64,000 nt of DNA. It comes from Albugo candida (lineage: Eukaryota; Oomycota; Peronosporomycetes; Albuginales). Where the stretch lies: positions 496,001 to 560,000 of the forward strand of contig JBDOQK010000015.1 in assembly GCA_040437565.1 (NCBI GenBank), written 5' to 3'. The position numbers and the translations under genes were made by a program. Each line of letters starts with the position of its first letter. The stretch's first letter is position 1. The notes under the pieces are model-generated. The model worked only from the letters and a program-made list of their open reading frames with translations. It was not told the DNA's origin and made no database searches. Positions 23,314 through 34,013 of the stretch are shown here, piece after piece.

Positions 23314-24393
23314 CTACAAAATTATACAAGTACTCCTCGGGGGTTTCTCTACTTTTTGTCGCCTGGCTTCGCGTAACAGCGTCTCAAATACTGCGCTAAT
23401 GTTTTCTCCAGTCAAGGCACTTGTTTCGATGTACTTGGCGCTGTAAAACCGCGCAAAACGACGTCCTTGCTCTGTTGTCACTTGACATAAGCTTGGGTCT
23501 TCATCCACTAAATCCTTCTTGTTGGCGACTAAAATGATTGGAGGCGGCGGGTTTTTAGTTCCATTCAGCTGTAAATGTAATTCGAAAAATGTTTGCATTT
23601 CCTAAATAAAGCAGTTAAGCCATTATGTTAAGCAAACCCCTAGTAGGTCGAATTTGCGTACACGAAGCGAGCCGCGAGAATCCATGCTATACACAAATAC
23701 GTATCCATCCTTATCCATCATCCATTGCGCGCGTAGAGACTCGAAGTCCTGCAGTCATGATTCACCAGTAGCGTAAGATTCACGAGCGTGAGTAGCACAA
23801 TAACTTACATCTTGACCGGCAGTATCAAGAATTTCTAGCATGCAAGAATCGTCGTCGATGTTTACAGGTTTCCGATACGCATCTTCAATTGTTGGATCCC
23901 AATCTTTTACGAAATACTCTCGCACAAATCGAAGAGTTACTGCGCTTTTGCCCACTCCCCCGGAACCCAACACCGAAATGTTCATGATCTGCTGGCCATC
24001 ACCTTGAGCTACACAAAATTGGTGACAACCAAGCAAATAAAGTATCACATCGAGACCACTTTACCGGCAGTTTTGTAAAATGGTTCACCTTCAGATATGT
24101 ATAATGTGTCATTGTTCTGCAAGCCATCCACGTTGAGAACCTCTGCGCCGTTGGCCAGAAATACGCGCTTTGCTTTCACGCTGAGCTTCCTACTTGCTAT
24201 TTTTTTCAGCTTTAGAATCGATTCCCTTGTCTTCAATGTCATAACCTTCGATATTTTCCAAAAACAATACATTTCGATACATGTTTAGCAACTGCAGCAG
24301 ATACAGGATAGATTGAAATAGACTTACTTTTCCTTCTGATGCAATCTCATTTCGGTAGATGAACAAGCGTTTATCAAAGCTTAACATCTGCAT
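23314..24393 (-). CDS. doublecortin-Ras fusion GTPase
   Basis: Five exons (24328-24393, 24065-24245, 23809-24008, 23662-23748, 23314-23601) joined by GT/AG introns of 82, 56, 60 and 60 nt give 273 residues in one frame. Residues 1-82 form a doublecortin-type fold ([44 protein letters not shown]). From about residue 92 there is a full Ras domain: P-loop GSGGVGKS, effector loop [19 protein letters not shown] (Ras usually NKCD) and ETSAL, with a C-terminal CIIL box predicted to be geranylgeranylated. Doublecortin domains bind microtubules, so the protein may tie Ras signalling to microtubules or the flagellar axoneme; that is inference. If the fusion intron is wrong, the alternative is a separate Ras starting at MNISVLG (23985), but only about 56 nt would separate the two genes. 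Confidence 0.8.
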
Positions 24394-24617
24394 TAATTAA
24401 GTTGGAATCGATAATGGTGGAGCAGTTGCAAATGTTCGTAATGTAAAGAAAAAATCCAATAGAACATAAGAAACAAAATTATCATGCTAATTGGAACTCC
24501 CACTCCTTTACAGCCTCCGCTGCATTCGGCGTTACGTATGCGAGCGAACCTACTAACAAAGTGCGTGATGATCTAGTTTCGGCATAGCTCTCATGTATTG
24601 CACATTCTTTTGACGGA
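24394..24617. promoter_or_regulatory. short shared divergent promoter region
   Basis: The start codons of the doublecortin-Ras gene (-) and the VPS9 gene (+) lie 224 bases apart, so both promoters must fit here unless the Ras gene has further 5' exons (an AATGCAG acceptor-like sequence lies right at its ATG). No specific element is recognised. Confidence 0.35.
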
Positions 24618-26996
24618 ATGTTATCAGACTCTCCGAACTGGACAGATTACAGGCTGGGTATCCGTGGAAACGAGAAAAGTAAGTCATCTCACTTGGAATC
24701 GAATGGATTGAAGGAGCCTTGCATCTGGATGATAGATAATTGGGTAGAATATCCGATAATAGAAAACTTTCATGGTCCAACAACACGCAGCAGAGCCAGC
24801 TCCTTCCATGATGTGATGCTTTCACCCACAGTTCGTGAAGTCAGCACAAAGTTAAACCAGTTTTGCTGTTCATACGAGCAACGATTCCGAAATATGTACG
24901 CATTTCGACTTGTAGAGGAATTAGTTCAAGGTGAAGATTTCAGCGACGTGAGAGCTACCAACATGCAGGAGTCGAAAGAACAAAAAAATAGTGATTTTGA
25001 TCAAATCCCATCACAAAGAAAGACTTCTGAAAAAGAAAGTCATGCCTTCATCAATGGCGCATTACCTTTACCAATATGCATCTCGGAATCAAATAAAGGA
25101 CGATTATTATCGGTTCCAAGTCAGATCAATGAGATAAAGACTTTTGATATGAGCCCTACTTCAACTCATAGTCAGCTTAGCAGCACAGATAGTCCGATGC
25201 ACTTTTTCAATTCAAATCTGAGTTTCACGTCTACACATTCAAGGCGTTTACATTGTAAACTACATGATTTATTGCGTCAAATCGATTCAAAAATTGAGAT
25301 TGAAGATAACGAGGCTATCCGAGCGGTGCAACGGTCGCAATTGGTGGTGAAAAAAAACCGTGACAATGTGAATCTGATGTGGGATCTATTTTGTGGGTCG
25401 CGCATGTCTTCTTCTATGAGGTACGACGGTCTTGAGCACCTATGTGTCAAGCTATGCGTAGCGATGCATAATCGATCCTTGAATCAGCTGCAACGTCATC
25501 GGCGGCACGTGAATGGTATCTTACAGATTGTCACATCGCATAATCCCGATTTGGATATAACGGAGAAGCAATTGGATTCTTTGGAATCAGTCGAGGCGAT
25601 GCTTGATCATGATATCAAGTATACTATGCTTCACAGGCAACTTCAATGGCTCGATTCGCTACTGATCCAGCGAAAAAAGGCTCTTGTTTTCGCGAAATCA
25701 CACAACGGTATTGACTGCTTTGAGAGTATTAACACAAAAAAGGCAATGATGCGGAAATTACTTGAAGCGGTTAGCTGGTACAGACTCGTACAAGTGAATT
25801 GCCGCAAAGAATGTACGTCCACTCTCGTCGCTGAATCCGACCAATTGCAAGGCGATGAGGATAGTACGGAGTGCTTACCCACTAGTTCGACTACTTCACC
25901 AGTAAATCTATCTACAAAGCCAGGCAATGAGCCGAGATTTTCGAAGACAGTTTTGGAAGAAGTTTATGTTGAGAAATTTTTGGATGTATTAGATGGAGAA
26001 GACTTTCACTCCGAGTTCAGTCAAAGAATGTGTGAGTCAGATTGGTGGGAGCAGGCTCAAGCTTACTTTGAGAATTTGATTTTCTCTCGTTCCGAGTCAC
26101 GCATTTGTCAGGTTCTGTATCGTTTGTCAACGGACGTTGCGAATTACAGTTTTGAAGATTTGGAGGGCTTTTGTTCACACGCGGCTCGGGAAGGCAAAGA
26201 ACGTCGCGGTTCGTTGAATGGAATTTCGCAAGTACATGATAGATCTACATCCTATCGGCTTGTTGATGCCACTAAACAAATGCACCAACAAATTTTGGAT
26301 TTGACAAGCAAGTTGATTCGTACTCTACGGCACGATTTTGATATAGCCAATAATGTCACTATGAGTCTCAACATTTTTGTGCAACGAACTATATTTCCTC
26401 GCGTATCGCTTCTATGCTATACACAGCAATCAATACGAGAGTGTCAACGGAAAGATCAGCACTGGAGGAAAGTATGTGATGAATTGCGGGGGATTGCAAT
26501 GGAGGCCTTTCGAATACCAATCCATCTGACTGATAGGATACAACGCGAACTTCCTCATCGTCGATTTTCTTCGAAACTTAAAAAAATACCACAACGCGGT
26601 TTCGTCTATCTGATACGCTCAATCGATGCATTCAACGCGATGAGAAGTATCGTTCCGTGCGATCTATTGGATGAATTGATGCAAGGCATTGTCGTTTTGC
26701 ATCATGAAGCCGCTTTAGTACTTGGAACAACTCAGTTCTCCGTAGAGATTTTTTTCCCATTATTGGCGTACGTGCTACTACATTCCGACCTTCCTCACAT
26801 TCATACACAGCTGTATTTGCTCGACCATTTTGCAATCAATAATGGCAACATCAATGGTGAAGATTCCTATTACGTTTATTGCGTTCACGGAGCTATCGAG
26901 TATATTTGCAACTCGGCGCACTTGATCTTGTCCGGAGCTCAACTTTGTCCCGTCGATATTAATGTGGTGTCACCAATGAAAAAAGGTGAAACGTAA
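24618..26996 (+). CDS. VPS9-domain protein (probable Rab5-type GEF)
   Basis: A single 792-residue exon with an ATG start. The C-terminal 180 residues contain FFPLLAYVLLHSDLP, HTQLYLLDHF and GEDSYYVYCVHGAIEYI. This is the VPS9 pattern in which an early Asp/Glu-flanked hydrophobic helix and the terminal Y-x-x-x-x-x-x-A-x-x-Y/I-I helix form the nucleotide-exchange surface. VPS9 domains activate Rab5-family GTPases on early endosomes. The first 250 residues are Ser/Thr-rich and probably disordered. Residues 250-420 are predicted helical (LEHLCVKLCVAMHNRSLNQL). A weaker helical block, with DWWEQAQAYFENLIF, precedes the VPS9 domain. It ends 132 bases from the convergent ferredoxin gene. Confidence 0.78.
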   Translation: MLSDSPNWTDYRLGIRGNEKSKSSHLESNGLKEPCIWMIDNWVEYPIIENFHGPTTRSRASSFHDVMLSPTVREVSTKLNQFCCSYEQRFRNMYAFRLVEELVQGEDFSDVRATNMQESKEQKNSDFDQIPSQRKTSEKESHAFINGALPLPICISESNKGRLLSVPSQINEIKTFDMSPTSTHSQLSSTDSPMHFFNSNLSFTSTHSRRLHCKLHDLLRQIDSKIEIEDNEAIRAVQRSQLVVKKNRDNVNLMWDLFCGSRMSSSMRYDGLEHLCVKLCVAMHNRSLNQLQRHRRHVNGILQIVTSHNPDLDITEKQLDSLESVEAMLDHDIKYTMLHRQLQWLDSLLIQRKKALVFAKSHNGIDCFESINTKKAMMRKLLEAVSWYRLVQVNCRKECTSTLVAESDQLQGDEDSTECLPTSSTTSPVNLSTKPGNEPRFSKTVLEEVYVEKFLDVLDGEDFHSEFSQRMCESDWWEQAQAYFENLIFSRSESRICQVLYRLSTDVANYSFEDLEGFCSHAAREGKERRGSLNGISQVHDRSTSYRLVDATKQMHQQILDLTSKLIRTLRHDFDIANNVTMSLNIFVQRTIFPRVSLLCYTQQSIRECQRKDQHWRKVCDELRGIAMEAFRIPIHLTDRIQRELPHRRFSSKLKKIPQRGFVYLIRSIDAFNAMRSIVPCDLLDELMQGIVVLHHEAALVLGTTQFSVEIFFPLLAYVLLHSDLPHIHTQLYLLDHFAINNGNINGEDSYYVYCVHGAIEYICNSAHLILSGAQLCPVDINVVSPMKKGET

Positions 26997-27128
26997 AGTG
27001 GGACCGCTAATGTAATGCAAGCAACAATCAATAGAAAAAATGTCGACTTAGGAAGGAGACGATTTTTGAATTTATTGGGTACTATATAGTGAAACTATTC
27101 CCTAATACGATCTTGTGGCTGCTGTGTG

Positions 27129-27904
<776 letters not shown>

Positions 27905-27938
27905 TTTTGCAATTAAGGGAATTACCGTGTGGCGGTCA

Positions 27939-29858
27939 TCAGGGCTTCTTAACCGGTCTATCTACTGTTAAATTATCGACTGTCAAGAGTGAAGGAGTCC
28001 ATAGATACCACTGTGCTCCTTGACAGCCTGTATTGAGCTTTGCTTTTTTGCTGAAATAACATGGTGCGTACACCTTTACTTGAGTGGATGGAGAATGATA
28101 GTCCAAAGTGTGTCGTTGGGGTGGAGTGACTATGAGCTGCATTATTTTGCAGCCACTATCCAGAAATGTGTTCCACGACGAAATAGACTGATTAATAGGA
28201 CTGTTCATATCAATTTTTTGTTGTGTCTCAACCTCTTTTCTGACAAATTCGGAGTCGTACACTGCCATATCTTCAGTGCTGCGAATTAGCCTCTTCAGAA
28301 CTAGGACAAGAAACGGCCGCTTTTGAATGCTGCACTCTATAATATGAGATGAGTTATTTGTCGATTGCATCCGTAATAGCGCGAAATCGCGAAGATTACA
28401 ACGCTGCGCTTTTTGTATGGATTCACCAAGTAATCCTTTGACTTTGAGCTCGGCTTGCACCTTTTGTCGCCTATACTGCTTGTGACACCGCGTGGTAGAG
28501 AGTGTAGCTGATGGATTAGCACTCGAACGGTAAACTTCATTTGAAGTAAGACTGTCTGCCATTTCATCAATAAATTCGTCGATCTTCTCTGATCCTGAGC
28601 CCGCTTCATTCTCAATTTGCAGCTGAGACATCTTTGTGGCTCGCTCTAAAATTCCCTTGAGGGTTGGAGTGTTCTCCGTTATTGAGCAATTTTTTCGTGA
28701 GAAACAACTCTTGTTTACTTCTGAATTTGACGATGCGTCTGATGAGAACGGCCACGACTGCCGTCTGTATGGAACAAAAGCGTGCGTAAGGCTCAGTACT
28801 CAAGACCGATATAAGGACATACTTCTTTGTAGCCCTCGATAACTTTGTTGTCTTTCTTTTTCCATGAATACTTCTATCCCATCGTGTCGGTCGTGAGTAC
28901 GCATTCTCTTTTATTTCGGCTACGTGTTGCTCTTGTCTAGTATCGCATGTCGATGCGGAGAGTTTGCTTGTCACAAGCAACGAAGAAAACGGGTTATCGT
29001 TCGCCTTAGATTTTTGCTTATCCTCTTCGTCACTTGAGAAAGGTTTTGGGTCCTCTGATGTCACATAATTTTCAATGCAAAGTGGAGCCGGTAGCGAAAG
29101 TCTTGTGCGCTTCTTCAAGNNNNNNNNNNNNNNNNNNNNNNNNNNNNNNNNNNNNNNNNNNNNNNNNNNNNNNNNNNNNNNNNNNNNNNNNNNNNNNNNN
29201 NNNNNNNNNNNNNNNNNNNGAGCAATTTTTTCGTGAGAAACAACTCTTGTTTACTTCTGAATTTGACGATGCGTCTGATGAGAACGGCCACGACTGCCGT
29301 CTGTATGGAACAAAAGCGTGCGTAAGGCTCAGTACTCAAGACCGATATAAGGACATACTTCTTTGTAGCCCTCGATAACTTTGTTGTCTTTCTTTTTCCA
29401 TGAATACTTCTATCCCATCGTGTCGGTCGTGAGTACGCATTCTCTTTTATTTCGGCTACGTGTTGCTCTTGTCTAGTATCGCATGTCGATGCGGAGAGTT
29501 TGCTTGTCACAAGCAACGAAGAAAACGGGTTATCGTTCGCCTTAGATTTTTGCTTATCCTCTTCGTCACTTGAGAAAGGTTTTGGGTCCTCTGATGTCAC
29601 ATAATTTTCAATGCAAAGTGGAGCCGGTAGCGAAAGTCTTGTGCGCTTCTTCAAGCATCTTTCGCTCGTATTCCTTGGGGAAGCAGGTAATTCGAGTAGA
29701 TACTTCGTTGAGCTTTGTTGACTCGTTTTTCGCGCTGGCTTCAATTTTTTAGTGCACACATCAAAGTTATAAGACACAATCGGTTCATCTTTTCCAAATG
29801 TTGGCATCGTGCTGCTTCCTTTGAGTGCAACATTCCTACGACCTTCAAATGTAGCCAT
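27939..29858 (-). CDS. uncharacterised Ser/Lys-rich, probably nuclear protein
   Basis: ATG at 29858 (an in-frame open stretch continues upstream to 29891 without ATG). The first part, rich in Ser, Lys and Arg, runs through KKRTRLSLPAPLCIENY and RKTTKLSRATKK. An intron (GTATGT...CATACAG, near 28790-28845) then leads in frame to RQSWPFSSDASSNS and GILERATKMSQLQIE. The C-terminal 200 residues are more ordered, with FLVLVLKRLIRS, CKIMQLIVTPPQ and TQVKVYAPCYF, which looks like an OB-fold-like beta segment. That hint is reminiscent of DNA-repair scaffold proteins but is too weak for a name. The N gap at 29120-29219 is artificial: 28684-29119 is repeated as 29220-29655. Confidence 0.6.
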
Positions 29859-29891
29859 CTCGATTTCATCCGAGCTGCTGTAATTCGCCAA

Positions 29892-30469
29892 TATGAGGTA
29901 TTATTGACACGGAGATGCCGCAGCATGGCAGCGAAAATGTAAGCAAGGGCGATGTAGAAAGCAATTAAAGAAGTTAAATTGCATTTTGATCGTGAGGTCG
30001 AAGGGACATGAGAAAAAAGTGTTATATGGACAGTGCACTTCTAAATTCTGAAGTCACTATTCCTGGTATGATGAAAAGATTCTTAAAAGATCCTTAACAC
30101 AACCAGGACACCAATACTACAAATCTACTACAAATTTCTTTTCATAAATCAGTAAGCTTTTATCCATCGCCTGAATGGAGCACATGAAGCAGATCCACGA
30201 AACTGCAGTAGATTCTGTGGACACATAAACTGATATCGATTTTCAATTCTAGTTGTCCATGTTGTCGCTCACGATAACTCGAAAGCAGGCGTTTCCAATT
30301 TCTAATAACATTGCAACGTACGGTGGTAAGTATCATATCCAAAAACGCTGTACACTGCAGGATAGCACGGGCTAAAACGTTCAACGGTGTCATGCAGCTG
30401 CGAAACGATGGCTTTCTTGAGACACACGACGTGATAAGGTAGAACAATTTTTATTGTCACAGATAAGCA
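29892..30469. other. intergenic; one doubtful minus-strand ORF
   Basis: A 95-codon minus-strand open stretch (30160-30447) is present without recognisable motifs. It lies between two minus-strand genes and could be a small gene or chance. Nothing else seen. Confidence 0.25.
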
Positions 30470-32623
30470 TTACTTATTGCTCAGAGAATCTACCGGAGAA
30501 ACCAGAAGGTCTTCAATAATGGGAGAATCCATTTTTTGCCTCAACAAATTCTTCAACCTGAGGTTCTCTTGACTCAATTTGTTGATTTGATGATGCAGTT
30601 CTCGTCGCTGATTAGTATGTTGATTGTAAGTCGTCAAAACGTTTTCGAACTTTTTGAAGACGCGAATTGTGAGAGGTGGGACGACCTTCGAAGTCTGCTC
30701 CCAGAAATGTTTTGTGGTGGTTTGTAGTTCCAAATGAGCAGCATTTGAACCTGAAGAGACTTCGGGATTTTCAGATTCGATGAGTCGTACATTTTTCGGA
30801 GTAAAAGTTTTCTGTGCATGCGATTGAGATTAGAATCACGAAAGAGCCGCAGGAAAGAGTAAAAAGCGCACCTCGGCAAGCTGTTTGATGACTTTGAAAA
30901 TGTCGTTCTCGGGAAGCTTGAAGTCCCAATTTTCATGATCAAAACCCTCAGGCTGTGTGGCCTCTGCTTTTTTTTCCGAGTATGGATCGTTAAACACAGT
31001 TCCCATCAATTTTTCAACATCCTTTTTTGAGTCGAGACCCAACAATTTCAGTATGTGTTCGGCCCGTATTAAATCGGCCTCTTCTTTTGGTAAACTCTCT
31101 AAACTCTGATTCAATGACGGGCTAAGAAGAAAGCCAATCTCGCTGGCGATCAGCTTGTATAGATACGCCACTTTTGTGTGTGACAACTCCTTTGCAAGCC
31201 CATTACCCAAGTGCATTTCTTTTTGATCACTTGAAGCAGACTCGCTCGCTAGATTCTCAGGTAGTTGTGATGTATTGTTCGCCGGTTCTAAACCCTGATT
31301 TACATCTCCGTTAGTTGTCGTCGATTTGATATTTATCGACAATGCACAATTAATTGGTCTGCTTGGAGGATTATACGTCAGTCCCAGCTGCTGCTCATGT
31401 ATGACTTGACTAGCCTTTAGCATTTTGTCAAGTTTTGCCGTGATAACTTGCCTGTGCATGTCCCAAACTTCCTTTAGCCGTGTATCTTCAATAGCGACAA
31501 AATGAGCATACTTTTTTTGCAAGTCCCTGTATTGCTTTGTAGTGCGACGGAACTCTTCGGTCAATACTTGGTTTTGCTGACGATCTCGTGTTTCAGATTG
31601 ATTGTACTTTGTTCGGAGCAAGCTCAAAGTCTCCTTGAACCTGGTCAGCTTGCGTTTGAGCTGACTAAGAGTTGCGGAATTTTCCATGTCACGCTCTGTT
31701 AGCACCCGGTAATTATATTCTAGTTTTTCAGTGTTGAGTTGATATGCGGCGCGCATGTCTTCGAGTTGTTGCTCGAGGGTTTGCATGTTTGTCTCAAGTT
31801 TTATTTTCAATCCGTTGTACTCTTCAGCGTCCCGGACACGAAGAGCTTCGATCTCTTGCACGTTCTTCTCATCTCGTGCTTGCTTCATTTCAAGGAAACT
31901 GATCTCCATTTCTCGACGTGCATCAAACAAAGCATCAATCTCTGCTCTGTTTGCTTCCACGAGTTCACATCTCTCCTTTATAAATGCCTGTTCCATATAA
32001 CTCAATTCGAGTTCATACTCTTCCTGTAATTCTCTATACTGTTGCCCCATTCGTGCGATAAGTTGTTCTACATCTTCTGACTGGATGCGAAGCGATTTGA
32101 CATAGTCTTCATCTTTCTTCCTCAGTTCCTTCTGAAACTCGAGTATGACTCTGTTCTTGGAACTGACGATCTCTTCACAAGCTGTGTTAAGCACCTGCAA
32201 TTCGTCTTGTATCTCCTGGGGCATGTTCATCTGTCCCAGGTCACCCCATTTTGCTTCGATCGAGCCATTCTTTGCATTGCTCTCAGCTGCCTCCTGATGG
32301 ATGCGTGAGTGGCGAATTCGTAACCGACTCTCTTCTTCTATCCGACGTTTAGCTTCGAGATCGTCCGCACGAACACGAACACTCGTGATTTGATTGGTAC
32401 TAGATAGCTTCAGGTCATGCAGGTGATTTGCACTTGATTGTACCTGTTGCTCTCCGTGTCCTAATTGCTTCACCTCCACACGATTTTCATTTCTTTTTTG
32501 AGCTTCATTTTTAGCATTCTGTATCTCGATTCGTAATCTGCGAGCATGTATACGAGTCAGACGTTCGTTCTGATCAGTTGTAAAACTTTCATTTCTCGTG
32601 CTAGAGGGTGTGTGAACATTCAT
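30470..32623 (-). CDS. DRC1: dynein regulatory complex subunit 1
   Basis: Exon 1 is 30872-32623 and exon 2 is 30470-30811, split by a 60-nt GTGCGC...CAG intron, giving 697 residues. DRC1 is a coiled-coil core of the nexin-dynein regulatory complex that ties outer doublets and controls cilium bending. The central signature is very clear: ELELSYMEQAFIKERCEL, EANRAEIDALFDARR, KIKLETNMQTLEQQLEDMRA and LEYNYRVLTERDMENSATLS. The C-terminal exon carries FWEQTSKVVPPLTIRVF and a last coiled coil, matching the W-x-x-L...P-x-x-x-x-R-V region of the family. A length near 700 is normal. Its presence implies motile, flagellated zoospores. Confidence 0.93.
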
Positions 32624-34013
32624 TGAAAATATTAGTCAGGGTCTGATTAATTGCAACGGCTTGCTTTCTTTTTCTGGATTGATCCATAAAAATAGTATTT
32701 GATAGGATTGGTTCCGTTGGCGTGTGGAATTTTGATCAGTATTAAGTTGGTGATGTATCGCCTAGCTTAAAATGGCACCGGAATGCTATTTTAATCAGCT
32801 GCAAAAAAGAAAGTCGACATTTCAATGATCATTTTTATCCGAAAGAGAATAATCTCTCGTTTTTAAGCCCTGCGCGGTCTAAATGTGGCAACGAATGGAA
32901 GGAGCCGTACACCCAAGCTTACGTGTATTCCCACGCATTTTTGCTTGCTACCGCTGACTTGAAGCTTGTTTTCTCTCTGCGACAACTGTATCTCGAGAAC
33001 ATGCACTGCAGCGTTCAGAGAGCTTTGGACTAGCAATGGATGGTACGCAGTTGAAAACTTTTTTGCAATCAAGCTGGAACTTATTGTATGGCCCTTGAAT
33101 CATACATGAAGGAAAGTAGACTCGAAATCCAGCGATTCACTATTTGATAACGCTTATTCAGGTATTCAAGGTTTAGACTCCATATTTATGAGTAACAATC
33201 GAAATGGTTTGAACGCGCGGGCTGGTAGCTAGAATTGTAAAGATAGCAGGAAATATCACGGTATGCATATACCTTCTTTTGTGTTCGAAAAGTCCGAATC
33301 TTAACCATGCCAACCATTGCGCTGACTTGAGGTCGATTTATTTACTCGCATAAAAAGTATTACTTTCCCTTGAAGACGTACTACCATCGTCAGCAACAAA
33401 GGATTCGCTTTATCTGTACAGAGTAAGTGATTGAAAATAAAGCGACGGCCTTATTCGTTTTCAAGAGAGAAGAGAAGATGCCATGTGTGTCAGTCTACAT
33501 GTTTAGTGTTGGTTGGAATTTTCTTGAATGGTATAATGGTGAATGGATACAGAGAGACTTGTCGGTGAAGCAGTCTCACAATACTACTCTATGGATATCG
33601 GTACGATTTCAGAATTGAAGTGAATGAAGGGTGTCGACGACCTTACTGCGACGTAATGCGAGGCTTGCATAAACAAGAAGGATTGTATTAATACTGATTA
33701 GGACAAAGTACTCAGCAAGGTATTCGATTACTTTTTTTCTCAAAGTACTCACTTTATCGTTGTACCGTGATGTGCGACGTTCTAGAGGTCAACGAGACAC
33801 ACTGGAAAGCTACTTGCGACATGTCGAAAGCTACGGGAAAGGTGTCACCTGCTGGCATAGTATGCGTCCTCTTCATTACAATCAAAGCGACCGAAGTGCG
33901 AAGAGGTCTACAGTAACGGTGTACATATGTATGAAAATATTCAATTAGAGAGGCTCTTCGAGTAAACCAGAAAGTTTAGCATGTTCTATATTACGTGATT
34001 GGTTCTCGAAATT
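32624..34013. other. long intergenic, no supported gene
   Basis: About 1.4 kb between DRC1 (-) and RasGAP-START (+). Short open stretches (32863-33072 minus, 33427-33618 plus, 33760-33948 plus) have no motif or neighbour support. Confidence 0.3.

Noticed and set aside
24045-24272. Stand-alone doublecortin gene ending at a TGA near 24045
   Set aside because: The TGA lies inside a canonical 56-nt GT/AG intron whose removal continues in frame into the Ras domain; only about 56 bases would otherwise separate two genes.
31502-32029. Plus-strand frames opposite DRC1
   Set aside because: Shadows of the DRC1 coiled coil in the opposite strand; low-complexity composition and no motifs.
32863-33072. 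Small minus-strand gene upstream of DRC1
   Set aside because: A 69-codon frame with no motif, no splice partners and no neighbour evidence.
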